Assembly (NCBI RefSeq): GCF_902859745.1
Contig: NZ_CADIJW010000034.1
Location: 1 to 64,000, forward strand
Length of the DNA stretch: 64,000 bases
DNA from: Achromobacter dolens
Lineage (GTDB): Bacteria; Pseudomonadota; Gammaproteobacteria; Burkholderiales; Burkholderiaceae_B
Reading direction: 5' to 3'
A program made the translations under genes and the position numbers. Positions 27,277-36,142 of this stretch are shown one piece after another. Within the stretch, counting starts at the first letter, position 1; each line of letters begins with the position of its first letter. Under the pieces are notes generated by a model. That model saw only the letters and a program-made list of their open reading frames with translations. It was not told the origin of the DNA and searched no databases.

Positions 27277-28505
27277 CAGTGCGGGCGCATCTTGCGAACT
27301 TGTTCGTCCGGCGGTTGCAGGCGCGCGCCGTCGATGTAGGCGAAGTCCTTCATGATGCCCTTGCCGTCCTCGACCGCGGTGACGCCGATGTAGACGCCCA
27401 TGGTCGACTGGTGGTCGATCTTGCGGTACTGGATCGGGCCGTAGGGCGTGTCCACTTTCAGCCCGGCGAAGGCGTCGACGAGTTTTTCGGTGTCGACCTC
27501 GCCGGCCGCCTTCAGGCCCTGGGCGATCGACATGAGCGACGCGTAGCCGACCACCGAGCCGACCTTGGGCGTCTCGTTGTAGCGCTTGCGGTAGGCCTCG
27601 ACGAAGGTTTTGTTGGCCGGGGTGTCGATGGCGTACCAGGGGTAGCCGGTGACGATCCAGCCAGACGGCGTGTCGGCGCCCAGCGGCTCCAGGTACTCCG
27701 GTTCGCCGGACAGCACCGAGACCACGGCGCGGTTCTCGAACAGGCCGCGGGTGTTGCCCTCGCGCACGAAGCGCGTCAGGTCGGCGGCGAACAGCACGTT
27801 GAAGATGGCGTCCGGCTTGGCGTCGGCCAGGGCCTGGACCACCGCGCCGGCGTCGACCTTGCCCAGCGGCACGGCCTGCTCGGCGACGAATTCGACGTCG
27901 GACTGGAACGACTTCATCATGGCCTTGAAGGTGGCCACGGCCGATTGGCCGTACTCGTAATTGGGGTAGACGATGGCCCAGCGCTTCTTGCGCAGCGCCA
28001 GCGCCTTGGGCGCCAGCGCGGCCACGTGCATCCAGGTCGAAGGCCGCAGGCGCCAGGTATAGCGGTTGCCTTCCTGCCAGGTGATCTTGTCTGTCAGCGG
28101 CTCGGCGGCCAGGAAGAACACCTGCTGCTGCTTGGCGAAATCGGTCAGCGCCAGGCCGGTGTTGGACAGGAAGCCGCCGAACAGCAGGTCCACCTTTTCG
28201 CGGGCCAGCAGTTCCTGGGCGGCGCGGACTGAATCGCCTGGGTTGCCGTTGTCGTCGCGCGAAATCACCTCGAGCTTGCGGCCCAGCACGCCGCCGGACG
28301 CGTTGACTTCTTCCAGCGCCAGTTGCCAGCCCTTCTTGTACGGGCCCAGGAAGGCGGGAATCGCCTTGTAGCTGTTGATCTCGCCGATGCGGATCGGCGG
28401 TTCCTTGTCTTTGGTGTCTTTGGCGGACGCGACGGGGGTCAGCGCCAGGGCCAGGAGCGCGGGGGCGAGCGCGCGGCGCAGCAGGGTCAGGCAGGGACGG
28501 AGCAT
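27276..28505 (-). CDS. Branched-chain amino-acid type ABC transporter substrate-binding protein
   Basis: A 409-aa periplasmic binding protein of the Leu/Ile/Val/amide type. The signal peptide ends around VASA-K (residues 1-28), then IRIGEINSYKAIPAFLGPYK and the fold segment VNASGGVLGRKLEVISRDDNGNP. First gene of binding protein-permease-ATPase. The ligand (amino acid, amide or urea-like) cannot be told from sequence. The ATG at 28505 starts a normal signal peptide; the frame extends further upstream but not with coding sequence. Confidence 0.9.
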   Translation of the reverse strand: MLRPCLTLLRRALAPALLALALTPVASAKDTKDKEPPIRIGEINSYKAIPAFLGPYKKGWQLALEEVNASGGVLGRKLEVISRDDNGNPGDSVRAAQELLAREKVDLLFGGFLSNTGLALTDFAKQQQVFFLAAEPLTDKITWQEGNRYTWRLRPSTWMHVAALAPKALALRKKRWAIVYPNYEYGQSAVATFKAMMKSFQSDVEFVAEQAVPLGKVDAGAVVQALADAKPDAIFNVLFAADLTRFVREGNTRGLFENRAVVSVLSGEPEYLEPLGADTPSGWIVTGYPWYAIDTPANKTFVEAYRKRYNETPKVGSVVGYASLMSIAQGLKAAGEVDTEKLVDAFAGLKVDTPYGPIQYRKIDHQSTMGVYIGVTAVEDGKGIMKDFAYIDGARLQPPDEQVRKMRPH

Positions 28506-28680
28506 GGCGGATATCGCAGGCGGGAAAGGGCCCGGGCAGGCCGGGCCGTGTCGGACACGGGTTCGGTTCGGCCCAATTGAAGCATGCTCGCCTGCCTGGC
28601 GCCAGGAAAAATGGCCCGCCGCGGGCCTGCAGGCGGACCCCAATGGTTTGCGTCCGGTGCGTCTGGCCGGCGCGCCAATG

Positions 28681-28706
28681 AAAAAGGCCCCGTCATGCAG
28701 GGCCCA
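28681..28706 (-). terminator. Second of two tandem terminators after rpmG
   Basis: On the minus strand a gggccc...ggggcc hairpin is followed by tttttcatt. It shares its outline, including the flanking caatgaaaaag, with the neighbouring hairpin at 28713-28740. It separates rpmBG from the downstream ABC operon on the same strand. Confidence 0.75.
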
Positions 28707-28712
28707 TCAATG

Positions 28713-28740
28713 AAAAAGCCCCGCGAGAGCAGGGCCTTTT
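28713..28740 (-). terminator. First of two tandem terminators after rpmG
   Basis: On the minus strand aaaaggccctgc...gcggggcttttt forms an imperfect stem (one bulge and one mismatch) with a T-tract. It lies 23 bp past the rpmG stop codon. Confidence 0.8.
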
Positions 28741-28763
28741 CGACTTTCCGGAGACCGGCTGAA

Positions 28764-28931
28764 TTACTTCAGCTTGGTTTCCTTGTAGTCAACGTGCTTG
28801 CGAGCGACCGGATCAAACTTCTTGATCAGCATCTTCTCGGGCATGTTGCGCTTGTTCTTGGTGGTCGTGTAGAAATGACCCGTGCCGGCAGTCGACTCGA
28901 GCTTGATCTTTTCGCGGATACCTTTGGCCAT
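28764..28931 (-). CDS. rpmG: 50S ribosomal protein L33
   Basis: A 55-aa ribosomal protein of the large subunit. It begins [18 protein letters not shown] and ends [16 protein letters not shown], a complete L33 of the cysteine-free type. It lies 37 nt after rpmB in the usual rpmB-rpmG operon. Confidence 0.97.
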   Translation of the reverse strand: MAKGIREKIKLESTAGTGHFYTTTKNKRNMPEKMLIKKFDPVARKHVDYKETKLK

Positions 28932-28968
28932 GTCGTGCTCCTAGTATGTCAGATTGGCGGGGGGCCGA

Positions 28969-29205
28969 TTAGGCCAGTTCGCCGCGGGCACGCAGGTCGG
29001 CCAGCACGGCGTCGATGCCGTTCTTGTCGATCGTGCGGATGGCCTTGGCCGAGACGCGCAGACGCACCCAGCGGTTTTCGCTTTCAACCCAGAACCGGCG
29101 CGATTGCAGGTTGGGCAGGAAGCGACGCTTGGTCTTGTTGTTCGCGTGCGAAACGTTGTTGCCCACCATCGGGCCTTTGCCGGTCACTTGGCATACGCGT
29201 GCCAT
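28969..29205 (-). CDS. rpmB: 50S ribosomal protein L28
   Basis: A 78-aa ribosomal protein, normal length. It starts [20 protein letters not shown], and the C-terminal segment [19 protein letters not shown] is typical of L28. It is promoter-proximal in rpmB-rpmG, with GAGGTG upstream of the ATG. Confidence 0.98.
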   Translation of the reverse strand: MARVCQVTGKGPMVGNNVSHANNKTKRRFLPNLQSRRFWVESENRWVRLRVSAKAIRTIDKNGIDAVLADLRARGELA

Positions 29206-29481
29206 GGATGCACCTCATTTATTCTTGCGCATCGCCGGGGGGAGACAGGGTTTCAGCCGCCGGGCTAAGAAATATCAGAGGCTGGGATCGTCGTGGTCTT
29301 GCCACGAGGTCTTGCCATCTTGCCGGCCACCCAGTCTTAGTGGATGAGGGGGGAATCTTTGGAATCCCGCCCAGTGCTTATACCCGCTGCCTGCCATCCG
29401 CAAAAAAATGCGCTTGGGGGTCAGAGTGTTGAACTACAAAGCATAGTAGTCCAGCACGGGAAACTTCATGTGAAGACGTAG

Positions 29482-29511
29482 ATTCTAATACGAAAAATCC
29501 AGGAAAATCAA
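29482..29511 (-). promoter_or_regulatory. Candidate sigma-70 promoter for rpmB-rpmG
   Basis: On the minus strand TTGATT (29511-29506) and TAGAAT (29487-29482) are separated by 18 bp in a distinctly AT-rich stretch. It would give a leader of about 270 nt before the rpmB ATG. Confidence 0.5.
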
Positions 29512-29554
29512 GTGTCGAGGCGGCGACACATGGAAAAGCGTGGCGCGCTAGCCG

Positions 29555-29582
29555 CGACGGGCGCCGCGGGCGGCGCCCGTCG
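29555..29582. terminator. Strong GC hairpin after the Bcr-like gene
   Basis: A perfect 12-bp stem pairs 29555-29566 with 29571-29582 (loop cggg). It sits 82 bp past the minus-strand MFS stop but lacks a T-run on either side, so it may be a transcript-stabilising end or a Rho-dependent site. Confidence 0.4.
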
Positions 29583-29663
29583 GGCTCGATTTCGGCAGGC
29601 ATATTCCGCTGCGCGGCGCGGGCCGGCTTCCGTCCCCGTGCCGGCGGCGTTATGTCCCTGCGC

Positions 29664-30863
29664 TCAGGCCGGGTGCGATTGCGCCACGCGTCCCGACAGC
29701 CAGGACAGGCAGGCGCAGGTCGCCAGCGTGGTCGTCAGGGGCAGGGCGCTGTCGGTCTGCCAGGCGCTGACGGCGAAACCGGCCAGCGCGCCGCACGACA
29801 GTTGAAGCGTCCCCAATAGCGCCGACGCCGCGCCCAGGCGCTTGCCCTGATCCGACAGCGCCAGCGCCGCCGAGTTGGGATTGACGAAGCCCTGGCTGCC
29901 CATGTAGCAGATCAGGCAGGCCATCAACAGCGGCAGCGTCATCCAGCCCCCCAGCGTCAGCGCCACCGCCGCCAGGCTGGCGCAGGCCAGCGCGGTCAGG
30001 GCGCGGCGCTGCAGTTGGCGCGGGGTATAGGTGCGCAGCAGGCGGGCGCTGATCTGCGAGCAGACGATGAGCGACAGCGCGTTGGTGCCGAACAGCAGGC
30101 CGTAATACTTGGGGTCAACGCCGTATAGTTCGATGAACACCCGCGGCGAGCCGATGATGTAGGCGAACATGCCGGCCTGGCCGAAGCCGCCGGCCAGGCT
30201 GTGCGCCATGAACCCGCGGTGCGCGAACAGCGCGCGATAGTTCTGCAAGATGGTGTGCCAGCGCAGCGGCACCACCCGTTCGGGCGCCAGCGATTCCTTC
30301 ATGATGAGCACGACGGCCGTCATCAGCATGGCGCCGCCGGTCAGCATCACCCAGAACAGGCTGCGCCAGCTGGCGATGCCCAGCAATTGCCCGCCGGCCA
30401 GCGGGGCGAGGATCGGCGCGAGACCCATGATCAGCATCAGCAGCGACATGGCGCGCGCCGCTTCGTGGGTTTCGTAATGGTCGCGGATGACGGCGCGCGG
30501 GATCACGATGCCGGCCGCGCCGCCCATCGCCTGCACCACGCGCCAGCCGGTCAGCGCCTCGACGGAGCCGGCCAGGGCGCAACCCAGCGACGCGATCATG
30601 AATAGCGCCAGGCCCACCAGCAGCGGCGGCTTGCGGCCGAAGCGGTCGGCCATCGGACCATAGAACACCTGCGCCAGCGCCAGGCCGATCAGGTAGGCGG
30701 CCAGCGTGCGCTCGACATCGCCGCGCGGCACGCCGAGGTTGGCGGCGATCGTCGGGAACGCCGGCAGGTACATGTCGATGGCGAAAGGACCGATCGCCGT
30801 CAGCGCGCCCATGAGGATGAGCCAGCCCGGCAGCGCGCCGCGGGAAGAATGGGTAGGGGGCAT
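29664..30863 (-). CDS. Bcr/CflA family MFS drug transporter
   Basis: A 399-aa inner-membrane exporter with 12 membrane segments. The Bcr hallmark IGPFAIDMYLPAFPTIAANL is in TM1, motif A (GPMADRFGRKPPLL) follows TM2 and the Bcr-type VIRDHYETHEAARAMS follows. Expected to export bicyclomycin-like compounds, chloramphenicol-type drugs or metabolites by proton antiport. An alternative ATG at 30911 exists; neither has a clear ribosome-binding site. It diverges from cfa. Confidence 0.88.
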   Translation of the reverse strand: MPPTHSSRGALPGWLILMGALTAIGPFAIDMYLPAFPTIAANLGVPRGDVERTLAAYLIGLALAQVFYGPMADRFGRKPPLLVGLALFMIASLGCALAGSVEALTGWRVVQAMGGAAGIVIPRAVIRDHYETHEAARAMSLLMLIMGLAPILAPLAGGQLLGIASWRSLFWVMLTGGAMLMTAVVLIMKESLAPERVVPLRWHTILQNYRALFAHRGFMAHSLAGGFGQAGMFAYIIGSPRVFIELYGVDPKYYGLLFGTNALSLIVCSQISARLLRTYTPRQLQRRALTALACASLAAVALTLGGWMTLPLLMACLICYMGSQGFVNPNSAALALSDQGKRLGAASALLGTLQLSCGALAGFAVSAWQTDSALPLTTTLATCACLSWLSGRVAQSHPA

Positions 30864-31022
30864 GTGGATCGCGACGGGATCGCGCAATTGACAGGGTGCG
30901 TCGCGCGGCATTGCGCGTTTTGCACCAAGCCAATGACTGTATCACGCGTCGCCTTACACGCAAATTGCAAGTGATTTCCGATACAGTCTGTCCGTGTCCG
31001 TACGTATTCCAGAGGAGATGCT

Positions 31023-32294
31023 GTGAGTCCTTTGCTGTCTGTTGTGGAACGCAAGCTCCAGGCTTTGCCCGTCACTGTCCAGTTGGTGCTGCCCGATGGC
31101 ACCGTGGTCGGGCCGCCGGATCCCCGCGTGCGGTTCGTGACGCATGACAAGACCGCGCTGGCTCACCTGGCCGAGGGCGCCGTGGGCGTGCTGGGGCAGG
31201 ACTACGTCGAGGGCCGCATCGATATCGAAGGTTCGATGCGCGACGTGATGGCCGCGGCCGCGGCGCTGTTGCCGGGTTCGCCGGTGGACGCGGCGCGCGG
31301 CGGCTGGCTGACCGAGCTGGTGCGCAAGGTGATGTCGGTGTGGCGCCACTCGATGGAGCGCGATGCCCGCCAGATCGAATTCCATTACGACCTGTCCGAC
31401 GATTTCTACGCCTTGTGGCTCGATCCGCGCCGGGTCTATTCCTGCGCCTACTACCGCGAGCCGGGCATGAACCTGGCCCAGGCCCAGGAAGCCAAGCTCG
31501 ACCACATCTGCCGCAAGCTGCGGCTGCGGCCGGGCGAGCGATTCCTCGATGTGGGCGCGGGCTGGGGTGGGCTGCTGCTGTGGGCCGCCGAGCACTACGG
31601 CGTGGACGCCACCGGCATCACGTTGTCGCGCAACCAGCACGCGCACGTCACCCGGCTGATCCAGGAAAAGGGCCTGGGCGACCGCGTGCGGGTGGAGCTG
31701 CTGGACTATCGCAAGCTCGACGAGGCCACGCCCTATGACAAGATCGCCTCGGTCGGCATGTTCGAGCACGTCGGCCGGGCCCAGTTGGAAGGCTACTTCG
31801 CCAAGCTGCGCCGGCTGCTCAAGCCGGGCGGGCTGATCATGAACCATGGCATCACCGCGGCCGGCGTCTACAACGCCGAACTGGGCAGCGGCATGGGCGA
31901 ATTCATCGAGAAGTACATCTTCCCTGGCGGCGAGCTGACCCACATCAGCGTTGTCATGGAGGCCATGACCAACGGCGGCCTGGAAGAAGTGGACGTGGAG
32001 AATCTGCGGCCGCACTATGCCCGAACCCTGTGGGCGTGGAGCGACGCGCTCGAGGCCAACCTGGCCGAGGCCGCCCGGATCCTGGGCGGCGAGCAGGGCG
32101 AGCGTTCGCTGCGCGCCTATCGTCTCTACCTGGCGGGTTGCGCCATGGGCTTCGAGCACGGCTGGATCGCGTTGCACCAGATCGTGGGCCAATACCCGGC
32201 CACGGGGCGTCCGGACGAGCTCGACAATCCGCCCGACCTGGCCTACCCGTGGCGGCGCGACTACATGTACCGGGACGCCGATCCAAGACCCTGA
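31023..32294 (+). CDS. cfa: Cyclopropane-fatty-acyl-phospholipid synthase
   Basis: A SAM-dependent enzyme that converts cis double bonds of membrane phospholipid acyl chains to cyclopropanes. 423 aa. The N-terminal lipid-binding region is about 1-115, the SAM-binding motif I is FLDVGAGWGG (about 172-181), and the catalytic region includes YDKIASVGMFEHVG and GGELTHIS. The start is GTG at 31023 with GAGGAG 6-8 nt upstream. An AT-rich divergent promoter region precedes it. Confidence 0.93.
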   Translation: MSPLLSVVERKLQALPVTVQLVLPDGTVVGPPDPRVRFVTHDKTALAHLAEGAVGVLGQDYVEGRIDIEGSMRDVMAAAAALLPGSPVDAARGGWLTELVRKVMSVWRHSMERDARQIEFHYDLSDDFYALWLDPRRVYSCAYYREPGMNLAQAQEAKLDHICRKLRLRPGERFLDVGAGWGGLLLWAAEHYGVDATGITLSRNQHAHVTRLIQEKGLGDRVRVELLDYRKLDEATPYDKIASVGMFEHVGRAQLEGYFAKLRRLLKPGGLIMNHGITAAGVYNAELGSGMGEFIEKYIFPGGELTHISVVMEAMTNGGLEEVDVENLRPHYARTLWAWSDALEANLAEAARILGGEQGERSLRAYRLYLAGCAMGFEHGWIALHQIVGQYPATGRPDELDNPPDLAYPWRRDYMYRDADPRP

Positions 32295-32362
32295 AACCGG
32301 GTTTTGGAAGCGTCAAATGTATTTATAAGAACAAAATATTAACTAAATGTATCTATGTTTTC

Positions 32363-32400
32363 GAGGGGCGATTCCCCAGGGAAAAACGGGGAATCGCCTC
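32363..32400 (+). terminator. Stem-loop after cfa
   Basis: A 13-bp stem with a 2-nt bulge pairs 32363-32377 with 32388-32400 around an A-rich loop. It is followed by a weak ttgggaataagggttttt tail. A likely cfa terminator of moderate strength. Confidence 0.55.
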
Positions 32401-32465
32401 TTGGGAATAAGGGTTTTTCCGAACGCTTTTCGGCGTGAATGTATCTGATTCGTTCAGGTGCGGGC

Positions 32466-32494
32466 TTGGGCTATGCATTAATTTCGGTTAAGAT
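32466..32494 (+). promoter_or_regulatory. Candidate sigma-70 promoter for proXWV
   Basis: TTGGGC (32466-32471) and TAAGAT (32489-32494) with a 17-bp AT-rich spacer. The proX ATG lies 218 nt downstream, so the leader would be long, as is common for osmoregulated betaine importers. Confidence 0.5.
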
Positions 32495-32711
32495 GCTGGC
32501 TTCTTCTTTCAGTTTGTTCACTATCTGTGGGTTCTCGAAAACTCCGTTTTTCGAGGCTCCTGTCTTGCAAGACCCCGCACCCTGCGGATCCTCTTGTTGC
32601 TAGTGTCGGTTTGTATTGGCGGTTCTGCCCGTCTTCCGCACAACCCCCTTAGCTCCATGGCACGGCCGGACCAGCGCCGCCGTGTCCCTGAACCTATGGA
32701 GGCAAAAGCCA

Positions 32712-33713
32712 ATGCGTTTCACCCCCGTCAAGACCCTGGCCGCCGCGGCCATCTTGTTCGCCTTCGCCGGTTCGGCCCAAGCCGCCGATGCGCCGCAATG
32801 CGAACTCAAGCGTCCGATCAACTTCGGCGCCATGAACTGGGAATCCAATCTGGTCCTGGTCGATGTCGAACGTTTCATCATGGAAAAGGGCTACGGTTGC
32901 AAGACCGAAACCCTGCCTACCGAGACCCTGCCGGCCCTGGCCGCGCTCGAGCGCGGTGACCTGGACATCAACACCGAGATCTGGCTGAACAGCGTCGCCG
33001 ACCCCTGGGAACGCGCCGAAAAGACCGGCCGCGTCAAACGGATCGGCGATCTCTACATGGGCGGCGAGGCCTGGTACATCCCGCGCTACACCGCCGAGCG
33101 CCTGCCCGAGCTGAAGTCCGCGGCCGACCTGCCGAAGTTCAAGGACAAGTTCAAGGACCCCGAGGAACCCGGCAAGGGCCGTTTCTACGGCTGCCCGGCG
33201 GGCTGGGGTTGCGAAGTCACCAGCACCAACCTGTTCCACGCCCTCAAGCTGGACGACACCTACACGCTGTACTCGCCGGGCACCGGCGCGGCGCAGAAGG
33301 CGGCCCTGATGTCGGCCTACAAGCGCAAGCAGAACGTGGTCTTCTACTACTGGTCGCCCACGCCGCTGGTGGGCGCCATGGACCTGGTCAAGCTGGAAAT
33401 GCCGCCCTACGACGCCGACAAGCACAAGTGCCTGACGTCGCCCAAGTGCGCCAAGCCCGAGGCCAGCGCCTATCCCGACAATCCCGTCTTCACCGCGGTG
33501 AACACCAAGTTCTCGCAGGAAGCGCCGGTGCTGACCGAGTTCCTGTCGAAGGTCTCGGTGCCGCTGCCCGTGATGAACGAGACCCTGGCCCACATGGAGG
33601 AAACCGGCGACGAGTCCGGCGCCGTGGCCAAGTGGTTCCTGAAGAACAAGCCCGACGTCTGGACCAAGTGGGTCCCCGCCGACGTCGCCGGGCGCGTGCA
33701 AAGCGCGCTGTAA
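32712..33713 (+). CDS. proX: Glycine betaine/proline ABC transporter substrate-binding protein
   Basis: A periplasmic binding protein of the OpuAC/ProX family that captures quaternary ammonium osmolytes. 333 aa. The signal peptide ends at AQA-AD (about residue 24). Typical segments are KRPINFGAMNWESN and the Trp/Tyr-rich binding region (GEAWYIPRY, FYYWSPTPLVGAMDLV) that forms the aromatic cage for betaine. Four Cys (in PQCELK, GYGCKT, GCPAGWGC) may form disulfides. Ribosome-binding site GGAGG lies about 10 nt before the ATG. First gene of proXWV, unlike the E. coli VWX order. Confidence 0.92.
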   Translation: MRFTPVKTLAAAAILFAFAGSAQAADAPQCELKRPINFGAMNWESNLVLVDVERFIMEKGYGCKTETLPTETLPALAALERGDLDINTEIWLNSVADPWERAEKTGRVKRIGDLYMGGEAWYIPRYTAERLPELKSAADLPKFKDKFKDPEEPGKGRFYGCPAGWGCEVTSTNLFHALKLDDTYTLYSPGTGAAQKAALMSAYKRKQNVVFYYWSPTPLVGAMDLVKLEMPPYDADKHKCLTSPKCAKPEASAYPDNPVFTAVNTKFSQEAPVLTEFLSKVSVPLPVMNETLAHMEETGDESGAVAKWFLKNKPDVWTKWVPADVAGRVQSAL

Positions 33714-33774
33714 CCCGCGCCGCCTTTCCGGCGGCGGGCCGCTCCGGCTTGCCGGGACGGCCCGCCGGGTTGGA

Positions 33775-33809
33775 CTTTTTCCCCTTGGGATGACCCCAAG
33801 GGGAAAAAG
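33775..33809. other. Perfect 15-bp hairpin between proX and proW
   Basis: Arms 33775-33789 and 33795-33809 are exact inverse complements (ctttttccccttggg), loop atgac. The outer A/T pairs make it look like an intrinsic terminator or an mRNA-stabilising element. Transcription must pass it to reach proWV. The remaining 288-bp spacer has further GC-rich inverted repeats but no gene. Confidence 0.7.
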
Positions 33810-34001
33810 CCCTCCGGCAGGCGGACTGCCCGCCATGCGGGCAATGCGCGGGAGGTATTGCTCCCGCGCCGGACTGTAAGCGTGTTTCGCCCTTGCCGAC
33901 GGCCGCTCCCCGCGAGGGGCGCCGCCGCCGGCCTCCGTGCCGGATGCCGTGCTGGCGCACGGCGCGGCGCGTGGCGAACGCGCTGAAATGGAGTCAAAAA
34001 C

Positions 34002-34859
34002 ATGTTTCCTGAAATTATTCCCGCGCGTCAGGTGCGCGGGGCCATCGACGGATTCGTCGATCATCTGGTCACCAATTACGCCGATACCCTGGAGACGCTG
34101 TCCCAGCCCGTGCTGCACGCCCTGGTGTGGCTGGAGCAGGTGCTGCGCAGCTCGCCCTGGTGGGCCGTGGTCGGCGTCACCATCGTCATCGCCTGGCTGG
34201 TCAGCCGTCGCATCGGCCTGAGCCTGGCCATGGGCGCGCTGCTGTGCGTGATCGGCGTGCTCGGCCTGTGGGACGCCGGCATGCAGACGCTGGCGCTGAT
34301 GATCATGGCGGCGGGGCTGTCGGTGATCATCGGCATTCCGCTGGGCGTGCTGATGGCGCGCGTCAACTGGCTGCGCTCGATCATGCTGCCGGTGCTGGAC
34401 GTGATGCAGACCATGCCCAGCTTCGTGTACCTGATTCCGGTCGTGATGCTGTTCGGCCTGGGCAAGATCCCGGCCATCATCGCCACCGTGATCTACGCCG
34501 TGCCGCCGCTGATCCGCCTGACCGACCTGGGCATCCGCCTGGTCGACCGCGAGGTGCTGGAAGCGTCGCGCGCCTTCGGCGCCAATCCGCGCCAGCAGTT
34601 GTTCGGCGTTCAGTTGCCGCTGGCCTTGCCCAACATCATGGCCGGCATCAACCAGACCACGATGATGGCGCTGTCGATGGTGGTGATCGCCTCCATGATC
34701 GGCGCGCGCGGCCTGGGGTATGAAGTGCTGCTCGGGATCAACCGCCTGGAAGTGGGCCGCGGCCTGCTGGCGGGCCTGGGCATCGTGGTGCTGGCCGTGC
34801 TGTTCGACCGGATCACGCAATCGTATGGACAGCGCATGCGCATGGGAGGCCAGCGATGA
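34002..34859 (+). CDS. proW: Glycine betaine/proline ABC transporter permease
   Basis: A 285-aa inner-membrane permease. The BPD_transp_1 domain is about 90-280, with ABC-coupling EAA loop EASRAFGANPRQQLFGVQLP. An extra N-terminal stretch of about 60 residues precedes the first membrane segment (WWAVVGVTIVIAWLV), as in E. coli ProW. Its 3' end overlaps proV by 4 nt (ATGA). Confidence 0.94.
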   Translation: MFPEIIPARQVRGAIDGFVDHLVTNYADTLETLSQPVLHALVWLEQVLRSSPWWAVVGVTIVIAWLVSRRIGLSLAMGALLCVIGVLGLWDAGMQTLALMIMAAGLSVIIGIPLGVLMARVNWLRSIMLPVLDVMQTMPSFVYLIPVVMLFGLGKIPAIIATVIYAVPPLIRLTDLGIRLVDREVLEASRAFGANPRQQLFGVQLPLALPNIMAGINQTTMMALSMVVIASMIGARGLGYEVLLGINRLEVGRGLLAGLGIVVLAVLFDRITQSYGQRMRMGGQR

Positions 34860-36142
34860 GCAAGATCGAAGTCAAGAACATCTACAAGATTTTCGGGCCG
34901 CATCCGAAGAAATGGCTGGAAGCCGCCCAGGGCGGCATGAGCAAGGAAGCGCTGCTGGCCGAAAGCGGCCACACGCTGGGCCTGCGCGACATCAGCCTGT
35001 CGATCGAAGAGGGCAGCATCTACGTCATCATGGGCCTGTCGGGTTCCGGCAAGTCGACGCTGATCCGCCACTTCAACCGCCTGATCGAGCCCAGCGCGGG
35101 CCACATCCTGGTCGACGGCGTCGACGTGGTCAGCCTGAACAAGCGCGACCTGGAGACCTTCCGCCAGAAGAAGATGAGCATGGTGTTCCAGCGCTTCGGC
35201 CTGTTCCCGCACCGCACCGTGCTGGACAACGCCGCCTACGGTCTGGCCGTGCAGGGCGTGGGCCGCGCCGAGCGCGAGCAGCGCGCCCGCGAATGGCTGG
35301 AGCAGGTCGGCCTGTCGGGCTTCGAACAGCAGTATCCGCACCAGTTGTCGGGCGGCATGCAGCAGCGCGTCGGCCTGGCGCGCGCGCTCGCCACCGACGC
35401 GGAGATCCTGCTGATGGACGAGGCCTTCTCGGCGCTCGATCCGCTGATCCGTCGCGAAATGCAGGACCAGTTGCTGCAACTGCAATCCAAGCTCAACAAG
35501 ACCATTGTCTTCATCACCCATGACCTGGACGAGGCGTTGCGTCTGGGCAACCGCATCGCCATCCTGAAGGACGGCGAGCTGGTGCAGGAAGGCACGCCGG
35601 AAGACATCCTGTTGAACCCGGCCAACGATTACGTGCAGTCGTTCCTGCAGGACGTGAACCGCACCAAGGTGCTGAACGCGACCCATGCGGTGAACCCGGC
35701 GCGCCTGACGCTGACCATGCGGTCGCGTCCGGCCCACGCGGTGGACCGCATGCGCGCGCTCAACTACGAATACGCGCCGGTGCTGGACGGCAAGCGGCTG
35801 GCCGGCGTGCTGACGCTGGTCGCGGCCGAGCAGGCCGTGCGCGAGGGCGGGCGCGACGTGTCGCGCTTCGTCGAGGATCTGGCCTCGGTGCCGGCCACGG
35901 CGGGCCTGGGCGAGGTGCTGGCGCAACTGGTGCACAGCGACCAGCCGGTGGCGGTGACGGGTGAGAACGACGAGTTCATCGGCATGCTGTCGCGCAAGAA
36001 GGTGGTCGAACTGGTTACGCCGGTGCTGGCCGAGACGGCGCCGACGGACCCCTCCGCCGAGACGCCTGCGGAGGACGGCCAGGCGGCGCAGGCCGAATTG
36101 CAGGGCCAGCCGCAACCGGCGCCGCGAGGCGAGGCGGCCTGA
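34856..36142 (+). CDS. proV: Glycine betaine/proline ABC transporter ATP-binding protein
   Basis: A 428-aa cytoplasmic ATPase energising betaine uptake. Walker A GLSGSGKST (60-68), signature LSGGMQQRVGLARAL and Walker B ILLMDEAFSALD are intact. A C-terminal tandem CBS region (about 285-395) is the family's ionic-strength sensor. The last 30 residues are an acidic, Ala/Gln-rich tail with no known role. Confidence 0.95.
   Translation: MSKIEVKNIYKIFGPHPKKWLEAAQGGMSKEALLAESGHTLGLRDISLSIEEGSIYVIMGLSGSGKSTLIRHFNRLIEPSAGHILVDGVDVVSLNKRDLETFRQKKMSMVFQRFGLFPHRTVLDNAAYGLAVQGVGRAEREQRAREWLEQVGLSGFEQQYPHQLSGGMQQRVGLARALATDAEILLMDEAFSALDPLIRREMQDQLLQLQSKLNKTIVFITHDLDEALRLGNRIAILKDGELVQEGTPEDILLNPANDYVQSFLQDVNRTKVLNATHAVNPARLTLTMRSRPAHAVDRMRALNYEYAPVLDGKRLAGVLTLVAAEQAVREGGRDVSRFVEDLASVPATAGLGEVLAQLVHSDQPVAVTGENDEFIGMLSRKKVVELVTPVLAETAPTDPSAETPAEDGQAAQAELQGQPQPAPRGEAA

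Larger units (their letters stand above)
29206..29663. other. 458-bp intergenic region, long rpmB leader
   Basis: Upstream of rpmB and downstream of the Bcr-like gene, both on minus. It holds the promoter candidate at 29482-29511, the hairpin at 29555-29582, and a triple repeat of the heptamer tcttgcc on plus (ggcaaga on minus) near 29297-29323, one copy inside a small tcgtgg/ccacga hairpin. No coding sequence is supported. Confidence 0.5.
32295..32711. other. 417-bp intergenic region upstream of proX
   Basis: A markedly AT-richer stretch between cfa and proX. It contains a 13-bp stem-loop after cfa (32363-32400), a good sigma-70 promoter candidate (32466-32494), and a perfect 8-bp hairpin ctcgaaaa/ttttcgag (32534-32541 with 32548-32555) in the likely 5' leader. 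I saw no gene. Confidence 0.55.
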
